This document shows positions 1 to 11,594 of a DNA stretch of 64,000 nucleotides, one piece after another. The stretch's first letter is position 1. The number at the start of each line of letters is the position of its first letter. The position numbers and the translations under genes were made by a program. Under the pieces are notes generated by a model, which saw nothing but the letters and a program-made list of their open reading frames with translations, did not search any database and was not told where the DNA came from. Source of the stretch: Piromyces finnis (taxonomy: Eukaryota; Neocallimastigomycota; Neocallimastigomycetes; Neocallimastigales; Neocallimastigaceae); NCBI GenBank assembly GCA_002104945.1, contig MCFH01000051.1, forward strand, positions 310,001 to 374,000. Reading direction: 5' to 3'.

Positions 1-811
1 CAGATTCTGATCCAGAATTTTCAAATTCAACATCTATTGGGCAATAATATGGATATTTATAACCTGAATATTGGAACTCATCACAATCAGAACTATCAAA
101 ATCTTCCCATTCATTTTCATCATCTGATTTCTTTCCACAAGCAGCATCAGTTGGTGGTGGTGGCATTCCTGGGCCTGGTGGTGGTGGACATCCATTTGGT
201 GGTGGTGGCATTCCTGGGCCTGGTGGTGGTGGACATCCATTTGGTGGTGGTGGCATTCCTGGACCTGGTGGTGGTGGACATCCATTTGGTGGTGGTGGCA
301 TTCCTGGACCTGGTGGTGGTGGACATCCATTTGGTGGTGGTGGCATTCCTGGGCCTGGTGGTGGTGGACATCCAGCTGGTCCGTGACGATGACCATGATG
401 TGGACCATAACCCCATTTTCTCCATTTTTTCATCATTTTCCTATCCCATGGTGGACAACATGAGTCCCCATATGGACCATGACATCCTTGATGGCCTGGT
501 GGACAGTGTAAACCACCAAAATCAAATGTACCAAAACCTGACTTTGGAACAACATCATATTTTACTTTTAAGCAAAATAATTCACCTGCTTCTTCTTCAT
601 CTTTACCTGAATTTTTGTTTAATTTGAATTTAATATAGTTTTTACCATCATCTCCTTCAATATTAATTTCATTTAAACCTTTTTGAAGAAGTTCTAAACC
701 ATTGTTTATATTTTCATTCTCGACAGATTCGCCACTTTCTTCATTAGAAATTTGAAGTGATTTTAATGGTAAAGTAGTCATTAATAATAAATCGTTCTTT
801 TTTGAGTCCAT
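1..811 (-). CDS. Pro/Gly/Cys-repeat protein, C-terminus off the window
   Basis: I do not recognise this gene. On the minus strand the frame is open from an ATG at 811-809 to position 1 with no stop, giving at least 270 codons. The N-terminal ~100 residues are acidic and Asn/Lys-rich without a signal peptide. A middle section rich in Cys, Pro, His and Trp follows (roughly codons 105-145). Then come five tandem 15-residue repeats of the type PPPPGPGMPPPPNGC (plus positions ~151-375) and an acidic Tyr/Cys-containing tail that continues beyond the window. Longer-looking His-rich and Thr-rich frames over the repeat are shadows: only this frame stays open through the non-repetitive flanks. Proline-rich repeats of this kind often serve as extended linkers or SH3/WW ligands, but no function is claimed. 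The ATG was chosen because it is the only in-frame one near the 5' end of the open region. Confidence 0.7.
   Translation of the reverse strand, partial: MDSKKNDLLLMTTLPLKSLQISNEESGESVENENINNGLELLQKGLNEINIEGDDGKNYIKFKLNKNSGKDEEEAGELFCLKVKYDVVPKSGFGTFDFGGLHCPPGHQGCHGPYGDSCCPPWDRKMMKKWRKWGYGPHHGHRHGPAGCPPPPGPGMPPPPNGCPPPPGPGMPPPPNGCPPPPGPGMPPPPNGCPPPPGPGMPPPPNGCPPPPGPGMPPPPTDAACGKKSDDENEWEDFDSSDCDEFQYSGYKYPYYCPIDVEFENSGSES
151..375. repeat. 45-bp minisatellite, five copies, in frame
   Basis: Five head-to-tail 45-bp units lie inside the gene above. They differ only at a synonymous site (gggcct/ggacct) and at the edge of the last unit. The 45-bp period is a multiple of three, so copy-number change keeps the frame and adds or removes 15 residues. 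Confidence 0.9.
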
Positions 812-3650
<2,839 letters not shown>

Positions 3651-3971
3651 ATCGATATCAATATCAAAAAATTCGTGTCATTAAAAAAAATTGAATAGAA
3701 AATATATCATTTTTTTTTAACTATAAATAATTAATTATAATTCAATCTATTGAATACTACAGGAAATGCTTCGAAAAGACAAGCTTTCTTCTCTTTCCAT
3801 TTCGTATTCGATTTGATTTCATTCATATAAAAATATATATATATATATATATAAAACTATAATCGAAAGATCCTTGATCTTGGAGAGGAATGACACGAAT
3901 TTTTTGATATTGATACTGATATCAATATATACATTATATACAATGATATGTTTTTATTCAACATTTTCATA
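3651..3971. mobile_element. MITE-like inverted-repeat element, copy 1
   Basis: Positions 3657-3682 and 3889-3914 are perfect 26-bp inverted repeats of each other, extendable to about 32 bp with two mismatches. They enclose ~206 bp without an ORF. A near-identical copy lies at 4734-5046 in the same orientation. Similarity between the copies continues ~55 bp beyond the right inverted repeat, so the true right border may lie near 3971. No target duplication could be fixed in this A+T-rich context. The size, the terminal inverted repeats and the lack of coding capacity fit a non-autonomous DNA transposon. Confidence 0.65.
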
Positions 3972-4016
3972 ACTGAATGTTTAATCATTAATATTATAAA
4001 AATATATTATATTAAA

Positions 4017-4592
4017 ATGAAATTAAGTATTATCTGTATTGAATTATTGGCACTATTATGCTTAAGTTGTGCCTATTTCATTAATAATGAAGAAATTACA
4101 TTATCTAAAAGAGATGTAGCAAAGAATGTATGGAATTTGGGTGGATTAGTTGTTGATGTTGGTATAAAAATTGGTATGTTTAAAGATAGTTATAGAAAAC
4201 ATAAACAAATACTAAGAGGTCAATGCGAAAGTGTTGGTGTTAGACCATATGGTACTATTGAAATTTGCTTACAAGGTCCTAATAGATTATATGGTAACTG
4301 GCGTAATCCATCTGTATTTGGATGTTATCATTTTGGTAAAGCATATACTAATTCTTTTACTGAATGCTGTGTTGTAGTTGCTAATGGTAATGTTAAAGTA
4401 CATAATACTATGTGCTCAGGACCAGCAAAAGATTTATTCAATGTTGATATATTTAAACGTTTATATTATCCTCAATGTGCTTATCGTACTAATAAATTTA
4501 ATACACAATGTGGTAATGTTAGTAATAAAACAAGAAAATGTGTTAACTTAAAGGGAAGTGTTGAAAAAGAGTGCAAAGATTATCCAAATTAA
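4017..4592 (+). CDS. small secreted cysteine-rich protein
   Basis: This is a 191-residue protein that I do not recognise. It starts with a typical signal peptide (Met-Lys, then a hydrophobic stretch to about residue 21). A Lys-Arg pair follows at residues 31-32, after a short acidic segment, and looks like a Kex2-type propeptide site. The presumed mature part contains ten cysteines, including a CC pair, so five disulfides are possible. The frame is open further upstream to an ATG at 3948, but those 23 residues are encoded by the right flank of the repeat copy and would bury the signal peptide, so I take the ATG at 4017. No membrane segment follows the signal, so secretion is expected. The gene sits between two direct copies of a MITE-like element. 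Codon use is plausible for a real gene, with GGT, GTT and CCT codons absent from the spacers. Confidence 0.75.
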   Translation: MKLSIICIELLALLCLSCAYFINNEEITLSKRDVAKNVWNLGGLVVDVGIKIGMFKDSYRKHKQILRGQCESVGVRPYGTIEICLQGPNRLYGNWRNPSVFGCYHFGKAYTNSFTECCVVVANGNVKVHNTMCSGPAKDLFNVDIFKRLYYPQCAYRTNKFNTQCGNVSNKTRKCVNLKGSVEKECKDYPN

Positions 4593-4733
4593 GTATTTTT
4601 TAAAAAGTATTCTTATATATATATATAAACACTTCCATTATTATAGATTATATAGTATATATTATTCTATCTATTTATATTTATAGTCATATTCATATTA
4701 TATATAAATGTATTAAAATGTATTAAAATATAA

Positions 4734-5046
4734 CAATATCAATATCAAAAAAATCGTGTCATTAAAAAAAATGAATAGAAATATATAATTTTTTTTAACT
4801 ATAAATAATTAATTATAATTCAATCTATCGAATACTACAAGAAATGCTTCGAAAAGACAAGCTTTCTTCTCTTTCCATTTCGTATTTGATTTGATTTCAT
4901 TCATATAAAAAAAAAAATATATATATATATATAAAACTATAATCGAAAGATCCTTGATCTTGGAGAGGAATGACACAGATTTTTTGATATTGATACTGAT
5001 ATTGATTATATACATTGATATATTTTTATTCAACATTTTCATATAT
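4734..5046. mobile_element. MITE-like inverted-repeat element, copy 2
   Basis: This is the second copy of the element at 3651-3971, in the same orientation and with high identity over about 310 bp. Its inverted repeats are ~4734-4763 and ~4969-5010, with a few differences from copy 1 (for example cacaga instead of cacgaa). The open frames at 4809-5096 (minus) and 4954-5223 (plus) are translations of this element and are not genes. Confidence 0.65.
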
Positions 5047-5327
5047 ATAATAATTTTAATTCCATTAAAATTATTACATATCATACAATCATACAAAATA
5101 TCAAAAATATTATTTTTAAAAATACCACACTCTCAGGTTAATTTTAATATATTATATTATATTATTTTAAATATATTTATTATTATTATTATTGTTATTG
5201 ATATTATAATTCATTCTTTTTAAAATTATTGAGGAAATTATTAATATTTTTAAAATAGTTTTTTTTATTAAGCTATTTTAATTTTTTAATAAGTATTAAG
5301 GATTAGAGTACAACATAAAAATTAAAA

Positions 5328-5463
5328 TATTTGTTTATTTGTAATTTTTTTTTTTTTTTAAAATCTCTTTTATTTAGGTATCTATATATAATATTTAAAT
5401 TTTTGTTATAATTCAAGCGTATAAAATATAATAATTTTATTTGAATATACAAGCATTATATTT
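5328..5463 (+). repeat. 136-bp direct duplication, left copy
   Basis: This is identical, as far as I can read, to 11459-11594, including a 15-T run. It ends one base (c5464) before the left LTR. It flanks the retrotransposon as an unusually long target-site-like duplication. Confidence 0.9.
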
Positions 5464-5464
5464 C

Positions 5465-5699
5465 TGTGAAAATAAAATACATTACAAAATAATATTTTAT
5501 GTATTTTTTATGTATTTGTATTTTATAAAATTATAAATTAATATTGTACTACATTTTTATTCTTGGGTTATTTTTTAATAAAAAGATTTTAAGAAAGTTA
5601 CAATATTTATATTATAAAATAAATATAAATAAATAAAAGATTATAAAAACCCAAATAGTTTTATAAATAAATTTAAGTGTAAACTAAATTTATCTGACA
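5465..5699 (+). repeat. 5' LTR of copia element
   Basis: This 235-bp repeat begins TGTGAAA and ends CTGACA (TG...CA termini). It appears identical to 11224-11458. A TATAAAA-type element lies near 5641. Identical LTRs imply a recent insertion. The sequence just inside (gattaagagtctc) is not an evident 3'-CCA tRNA primer site. Priming from an internal part of a tRNA, as in some copia elements, is possible but unproven. Confidence 0.93.
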
Positions 5700-5747
5700 G
5701 ATTAAGAGTCTCAATTGCTCTTATATTTAAGTAAGTTTTTTTTTAAT

Positions 5748-8700
5748 ATGTCAAAAAGAAAATCTAACGGAGATACTGGATCAATTCCTATATTCGATCC
5801 TACCGTTATGCTAGGAAAGGTCACTTATGAATTGAACAATAAAAATTTCATAACGTGGCAAATGTTTATGAGGAATATTTTAAATTATTATGGTCTTGAA
5901 GATTGGGTTGATGAAAACAAAACCCCAAAGATCAAAAGTGACGAAGGAATGGATATCGACGGAGAAGAATATCTAAAGGCACCTTTTGAAATCAATACCT
6001 ACTATGATAAGAACGTAACCGAAGATGACTTAAAAACAGATAGGAATATCCAATTTTTAATTAGGTATACTTTAGGCCCAAACTGCCAACAAGATATCCA
6101 AGATAGGTCTTTAACAAGCTACGAAATGTGGAAACTATTAGAAGACATTTATTTAGGGGATAAAATAGAAAGAAAGAATAGGCTTATTAAGGAAACAAAC
6201 TCCTTAAAATACGACCCGAAAGAAAGTTTCTCAAGATTTGTAAATAAGTTAAATTCCAACTTTAATAAGTTAGAACAACTAAATGTGAAAATAGATGATG
6301 AAGAAAAAATTGGTTTACTGTATCAAGCCTTACCAGAAAAATATAGGAAAGTCACAGTCCTTAAGCATGAAGACTGGGAAGAATGCAAAAAGGACACAGC
6401 AAGAATGATAGATAAGATGAACAAATTTGATCCGAAAGAGAAATCTGAAACCTTCGGAATTAGACATATCTTTAGTGTTGAAGGTAGTTACAAAGGTGAT
6501 AAAAGAAAGGAAAGTACTAAATACTACCGCAACAAACAAAGTAATAATCATAATAAAAATACAAATAAAGGAAAAGAAAAGTCCAATGAAGAAAGAAATT
6601 GGAATAACAAAAATAAACAAAACATTACATGTTATTTTTGTCATCAAAAAGGACATACTGTAAAACAATGTCGTATTCAAAAAGAACTTTCAGAAGAAGT
6701 TACAAGAAGGCTAAGAAAAGAGAAAAATAAAGGCAAGGAAGCATTTTTAGCAACAGGTGAAATAGTAAATAAACAAACCACTGAAGACTTTGAACCAGAA
6801 GTTGGATATCAAGATTTGTTTACAGTTGATTACAATACATTATTTGACAATAACAATGATGAATGTAATAATAAATCATGCAATTACGTATCTTGTGAAA
6901 ATGTACCTACAAGTTTTACTACATGGACTTTAGATTCTGGTGCTTCTAATCATATTACCAAAGATATAGGAATTCTCAAAAATGTTTTTGAACATGTAGA
7001 ACCAATCAATTATGCAAATGGAGCGACTACAAAGTCAACACATATGGGTGAAGTAAATGGATCTATTAATGAAGAACCAATAAAATTAGAAGATGTAATG
7101 TACATCCCAGATGTAAAACGAAATTTAATTTCTGTTGCCAAGTTAGTTAAAAGTGGCTACCAAATAATCTTTGATGAGAAGAACAATAATGTATTTGCAT
7201 ATATAAAAGATAAGAAAACAGATAATGTATACGAAGTTAAAGCAAATGAATATGATGTATTCAATTTGTACATCAAAGAAGGTAATGTAGTTAATAATTA
7301 CTCAATGTGCGATAATGTACGAAACAATGGTGAATACTGGCATAGAAGAATAGGGCATCTGAATTTCAACAATAATGATGAAAAGAACAATATTCACAAT
7401 TGTACAATATGCATGAGAAGCAAAATGAAAGAAATCCCTCATAAAAGGTCAGATAGTAGAGCATCAAGTGTTTTGGAACTAGTACACATCGATTTGGTAG
7501 GTCCAATCACACCATCAATTCATGACAACGTATACTTTTTAAGTATCTTAGATGATTACAGTCGATATGGATGGGTAATATTTGTCAAGAATAAAAGTGA
7601 TGTTTTCAAAGAATTTGGAAATTGGCTGAATAAAACTACTAATGAATTATCATCCAAAGTAAAATATCTTAGAAGCGATAATGGAACTGAATTCACTTCT
7701 AATAACTTCAAGGAGTTATGTAACGAATATGGAATAACTCAACAATTCACCGTCCCTGGAAATCCGGAGCAGAATGGAAGAGCAGAAAGATTCAATGGAA
7801 AGTTAATAAAAACTGCTACTGCAATGTTAATGGACGCAAGGTTATGTCGTCGCTTTTGGGAAGATGCTGTGAAAACAGCGAACTATGTTCATAATCGAGT
7901 TCCGCACAGTGGAATTAATGGTGAAATACCATTTGAATTAATGTACAACAGAAAAGTTGATTATAAAAATTTAAGAGTATTTGGATGTAAAGTGTATTAT
8001 TTAGATGACAGTAACATTCCAAAATTTCAAGACAAAACTAAGGAGGGAATCTTTATCGGATATGATGAATCTTCAGTAGGATACAGAATATTCGACATAA
8101 AATCAAGGAAAATTAAAGTGAAAAGAGTCGTAGGTTTTTTAGAAGAAGAACCTGGTGACTACAATTATAATTTAGAAAAAGAAAATAATAATGAAACATA
8201 TAGTCAAGATACAGAAACTTTTCAAGTAAGGAACTTTAATTATATGTATGATAAAGAAAATGAAAACAATAACAATAAAGACAAAAAAGAAAAGGACATT
8301 TCAAATGAAAATGATAAATTAATGAATGAAAACCTAGAAACACTCAATGATAAAACTAGTAATAAAGAAGACTTAAAAGAAGTAAATTATGAAGAAAAAT
8401 TTAGAAATATAGAAGAAAAGCTGGATAAGCTCACGTCACTATTAAATAAAGAAAAAAATAATAGTTCTGAAAGTTTTATGCAAGTCTGCGAGGACACTAA
8501 TGATAGTAATATGAGTATAGAAGACTCAGAAGAAGAAGACTTAAATCTCTTAGACTATATTAAACTAAAAGAAAAGAAAAAAGAACGTTTGAACAAAAAT
8601 AATTACCAGAAAATTGAAGGAATGGAAGAAAATAAAGAAATTAAAATAAGTACTTCAATGGAATCTGTAAGTGAAACCAATAAAGAAAAAGAAAACAATA

Positions 8701-11201
8701 ATGACATTTCAGGAAGTAACGACGGCAATATAAATAACTTTACCTTGGAAGAAAATAATTTAAAATATAATAATTTAAAATATAATAGTGCTGACGAAAC
8801 TGAAATTTGTGAAATTAAAGAAGTGAATATAAAGAGAAATGACGACAAGAAAAATAAAAATATAAACAGTAAAGACAATTCAAATATATCAAAGGATAAT
8901 AAAAGGAATAATAAATACCTGAATGCAAAAGGAAATGTTTATTTTATAGAAGAAAATTCAGACATTGTAAATAAAAATGAATTAATTGAAGAAGTATTAA
9001 AAACACCATCAGAAATGGAGATAAATGATTTAACTGGAGAAATTGACAATAATGATTTTTTAAATATCCTGAGTCCTGACATTGATTTAGGAACAAGAAA
9101 GAAAATTGATTTTGAAAATATTGAGAGTGTCAAAAATAATATAAATAAAAATAATAGAAAAGAAATAGAAAATAATTATTCAAATGTAAAAGTAAATTAT
9201 AAGAATGAAGAATATTATAAGAAAAATTACATACCTATTAATGAGAATGAAATAAGAAGAAATTTGAATAAAGAAAATATCAATATTCCTGAAGAAAAGT
9301 CCAAATTTAAAAATATTTCTGATGAAAAAGAAAGTAATTTAAATAATCAAAATAAAAAGGAATATAATTTGAGAAATTTAAAAAATAAAAATGAAATTAA
9401 AGATCCAATCAATAAAGATAAATCTAAGAAAAAATTTTTTGATAAGAAAAAGTTATTATCAAAACAAAATTTTTTGAATAAGAGAAATCTAAATAGAAAA
9501 TTAAAATCCAATAAAAATTTTAAATTAAATGAAAATCATCCACCAAAGGAAGAAAAATTCCCAAGAAAGCGGAAACTTGTTCCAAGTGAAGATGTCATAG
9601 AAGAAAAATTTAGTAAGCCACATGAACATGAACCAGAAAAGAAGAAAATTAAGGAAGTGGCGCTAACTATAGCACAAATCAAGGAGCCAAATTCCTATAA
9701 TGATATATTTAAAAGAAAAGATAAGGATAAGTGGATAAAAGCAATAGAAGCCGAATTGCTAAATATGAAAGAAAGAAAAGTGTTCAAAAGAATAGATGAA
9801 GTTCCAGAAGACGCCAATATTATTGATTCAAGATGGGTATTTAAGATAAAAAGGAATAGCACTGGTGAGATAGAAAAATACAAAGCTAGACTTGTAGCCA
9901 GAGGTTTTACACAAGAATATGGAGAAGACTACAATGAGACCTTTTCTCCTACTCTAAAACAAGACTCATTAAGAATCCTAATAGGAATAGCTGCAATTAA
10001 TAACTATAAAATCCATCAATTAGATGTTAAGGCCGCATATTTGTATGCAGATTTAAAGGAAGATATATATATGAAAGCACCTGAAGGAGATAAAATGTAT
10101 AAAAAAGGATTATGGAAATTAAATAAAGCATTATATGGCTTAAAACAAGCAGCAAGAGAATGGAATAACAACATCAGCAATACTCTCATTGAACTAGGAT
10201 TTCAGAAATTAGTTAGCGAACCATGCATATTTATAAAGACCAAAAACAATAAATTAGTATGTTTAGTTGGAATATATGTTGATGACATCCTAATAACTGG
10301 TAAAAAGGAAGAAATAGATAAAACTATTAAATTAATTAAAGAGAAATATGTTATCACGGATGTTGGTGATGCAAATTTCATCATAGGAATCAAAGTAGAA
10401 ACGTTAAAAGATGGGTATTTGTTACATCAAGAAAGGTATTTAAAGGATATATTACACAAATTTGGTTTAGAAAACTGCAGAGGATCAAAGACAACTACAC
10501 CAATCAAGAATGATGAACAACTCAATCAGCCTTTTGACCCTACTACTTATAGAGCTGCAATAGGAAGTCTTTTATATTTAGCCATAGGTACTCGTCCAGA
10601 TATCTTATTTTCAGTAACCAAAGCATCTAGGTTCTCACAAAATCCTACTATCCAAAATTGGAAGAATGTATTACAAATATTCAAATATCTGAAAGAAAAT
10701 CCTCATTATGGAATCCGTTTTGAAAGAAACTTAAATTTGAAGATTTTTGTAGATTCAGACTATGGGGGAGATGAAGAAACAAGAAAATCTACCACTGGAT
10801 TTGTATTTTTATTGGGAAATGGACCAACAAGCTGGTACTCAAAACTGCAAAAATGTGTATCAACTTCAACCGCCGAAGCAGAATATTATGGACTTTGTGA
10901 ATGCTCAAAGCAAGCTCTGTGGTATAGAAATATTTTTAGTGAATTAAAAATAAAGGAAGAATGCTTAAAAATCAATATTGATAATCAAGCAACTATTTAC
11001 AACGCAAATAATGAAACGATTAATCCAAAGTCAAAACATATTGATATTAAGTACCATAAAGTAAGAGAATTAATTAAAGAAAATAAAATCAGTCTAGAAT
11101 ATATAAAATCAGAAGAAAATTTAGCAGATGGTTTTACTAAATACTTGAATAAAAATAAAATGAAAATATTTAGAGATAGTTTATTATATAAATACAAATA
11201 A
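5748..11201 (+). CDS. copia Gag-Pol polyprotein
   Basis: This is a single ORF of 1,817 codons from the ATG at 5748. The open frame reaches slightly further upstream but without an ATG. Domains in order: a Gag region with the W-x-x-F-M pattern typical of copia UBN2-type gag (residue ~40). A CCHC zinc knuckle (C-x2-C-x4-H-x4-C, ~residues 295-310). An aspartic protease active site DSGASNH (~400). An integrase HHCC zinc site (H...H...CTIC) with catalytic D in HIDLVGP, D in RSDNGTEF and E in PEQNGRAER. Then ~480 residues of Lys/Asn/Glu-rich low complexity (~815-1300). Then reverse transcriptase with RWVFKIK, QLDVKAAYL and the YVDD catalytic box, and RNase H ending with the copia-typical STAEAEY and ADGFTK motifs. 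Processing by the element's own protease is expected. The Asn/Lys-rich linker between integrase and RT is long for the family. Confidence 0.95.
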   Translation: MSKRKSNGDTGSIPIFDPTVMLGKVTYELNNKNFITWQMFMRNILNYYGLEDWVDENKTPKIKSDEGMDIDGEEYLKAPFEINTYYDKNVTEDDLKTDRNIQFLIRYTLGPNCQQDIQDRSLTSYEMWKLLEDIYLGDKIERKNRLIKETNSLKYDPKESFSRFVNKLNSNFNKLEQLNVKIDDEEKIGLLYQALPEKYRKVTVLKHEDWEECKKDTARMIDKMNKFDPKEKSETFGIRHIFSVEGSYKGDKRKESTKYYRNKQSNNHNKNTNKGKEKSNEERNWNNKNKQNITCYFCHQKGHTVKQCRIQKELSEEVTRRLRKEKNKGKEAFLATGEIVNKQTTEDFEPEVGYQDLFTVDYNTLFDNNNDECNNKSCNYVSCENVPTSFTTWTLDSGASNHITKDIGILKNVFEHVEPINYANGATTKSTHMGEVNGSINEEPIKLEDVMYIPDVKRNLISVAKLVKSGYQIIFDEKNNNVFAYIKDKKTDNVYEVKANEYDVFNLYIKEGNVVNNYSMCDNVRNNGEYWHRRIGHLNFNNNDEKNNIHNCTICMRSKMKEIPHKRSDSRASSVLELVHIDLVGPITPSIHDNVYFLSILDDYSRYGWVIFVKNKSDVFKEFGNWLNKTTNELSSKVKYLRSDNGTEFTSNNFKELCNEYGITQQFTVPGNPEQNGRAERFNGKLIKTATAMLMDARLCRRFWEDAVKTANYVHNRVPHSGINGEIPFELMYNRKVDYKNLRVFGCKVYYLDDSNIPKFQDKTKEGIFIGYDESSVGYRIFDIKSRKIKVKRVVGFLEEEPGDYNYNLEKENNNETYSQDTETFQVRNFNYMYDKENENNNNKDKKEKDISNENDKLMNENLETLNDKTSNKEDLKEVNYEEKFRNIEEKLDKLTSLLNKEKNNSSESFMQVCEDTNDSNMSIEDSEEEDLNLLDYIKLKEKKKERLNKNNYQKIEGMEENKEIKISTSMESVSETNKEKENNNDISGSNDGNINNFTLEENNLKYNNLKYNSADETEICEIKEVNIKRNDDKKNKNINSKDNSNISKDNKRNNKYLNAKGNVYFIEENSDIVNKNELIEEVLKTPSEMEINDLTGEIDNNDFLNILSPDIDLGTRKKIDFENIESVKNNINKNNRKEIENNYSNVKVNYKNEEYYKKNYIPINENEIRRNLNKENINIPEEKSKFKNISDEKESNLNNQNKKEYNLRNLKNKNEIKDPINKDKSKKKFFDKKKLLSKQNFLNKRNLNRKLKSNKNFKLNENHPPKEEKFPRKRKLVPSEDVIEEKFSKPHEHEPEKKKIKEVALTIAQIKEPNSYNDIFKRKDKDKWIKAIEAELLNMKERKVFKRIDEVPEDANIIDSRWVFKIKRNSTGEIEKYKARLVARGFTQEYGEDYNETFSPTLKQDSLRILIGIAAINNYKIHQLDVKAAYLYADLKEDIYMKAPEGDKMYKKGLWKLNKALYGLKQAAREWNNNISNTLIELGFQKLVSEPCIFIKTKNNKLVCLVGIYVDDILITGKKEEIDKTIKLIKEKYVITDVGDANFIIGIKVETLKDGYLLHQERYLKDILHKFGLENCRGSKTTTPIKNDEQLNQPFDPTTYRAAIGSLLYLAIGTRPDILFSVTKASRFSQNPTIQNWKNVLQIFKYLKENPHYGIRFERNLNLKIFVDSDYGGDEETRKSTTGFVFLLGNGPTSWYSKLQKCVSTSTAEAEYYGLCECSKQALWYRNIFSELKIKEECLKINIDNQATIYNANNETINPKSKHIDIKYHKVRELIKENKISLEYIKSEENLADGFTKYLNKNKMKIFRDSLLYKYK

Positions 11202-11223
11202 TGAATTTATAACTTTGGGGGAG

Positions 11224-11458
11224 TGTGAAAATAAAATACATTACAAAATAATATTTTATGTATTTTTTATGTATTTGTATTTTATAAAATTATAAATTAA
11301 TATTGTACTACATTTTTATTCTTGGGTTATTTTTTAATAAAAAGATTTTAAGAAAGTTACAATATTTATATTATAAAATAAATATAAATAAATAAAAGAT
11401 TATAAAAACCCAAATAGTTTTATAAATAAATTTAAGTGTAAACTAAATTTATCTGACA
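11224..11458 (+). repeat. 3' LTR of copia element
   Basis: This 235-bp sequence is identical to the 5' LTR at 5465-5699. It is preceded directly by the polypurine tract and followed without a gap by the right copy of the 136-bp duplication. Confidence 0.93.
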
Positions 11459-11594
11459 TATTTGTTTATTTGTAATTTTTTTTTTTTTTTAAAATCTCTT
11501 TTATTTAGGTATCTATATATAATATTTAAATTTTTGTTATAATTCAAGCGTATAAAATATAATAATTTTATTTGAATATACAAGCATTATATTT
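11459..11594 (+). repeat. 136-bp direct duplication, right copy
   Basis: This matches 5328-5463 base for base by eye and abuts the 3' LTR. Sequence on the far side diverges at once from that left of the other copy, so the repeat has sharp borders. Confidence 0.9.

Larger units (their letters stand above)
5465..11458 (+). mobile_element. complete Ty1/copia LTR retrotransposon
   Basis: This is a 5,994-bp element with identical 235-bp LTRs, one uninterrupted gag-pol ORF and a polypurine tract (ggggga, 11217-11223) directly before the 3' LTR. The domain order gag, protease, integrase, reverse transcriptase, RNase H is that of Ty1/copia (Pseudoviridae). Nothing is visibly broken, so the copy may be mobile. 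No conventional 5-bp target duplication is present. Instead both sides carry a 136-bp direct repeat (5328-5463 and 11459-11594). Confidence 0.95.

Noticed and set aside
34-627. His-rich, Thr-rich and Val/Leu-rich open frames over the 45-bp repeats on both strands
   Set aside because: Each is a shadow of the repeat array. Only the minus frame of the Pro/Gly/Cys protein stays open through the non-repetitive flanks on both sides.
3948-4016. Upstream ATG extending the secreted protein by 23 residues
   Set aside because: The extension is encoded in sequence shared with the repeat flank, is low complexity, and would hide the signal peptide that starts at 4017.
4809-5223. Two open frames inside and beside the second MITE-like copy
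   Set aside because: They translate repeat DNA, are Ile/Asn-rich, and have no equivalent open frame in copy 1.
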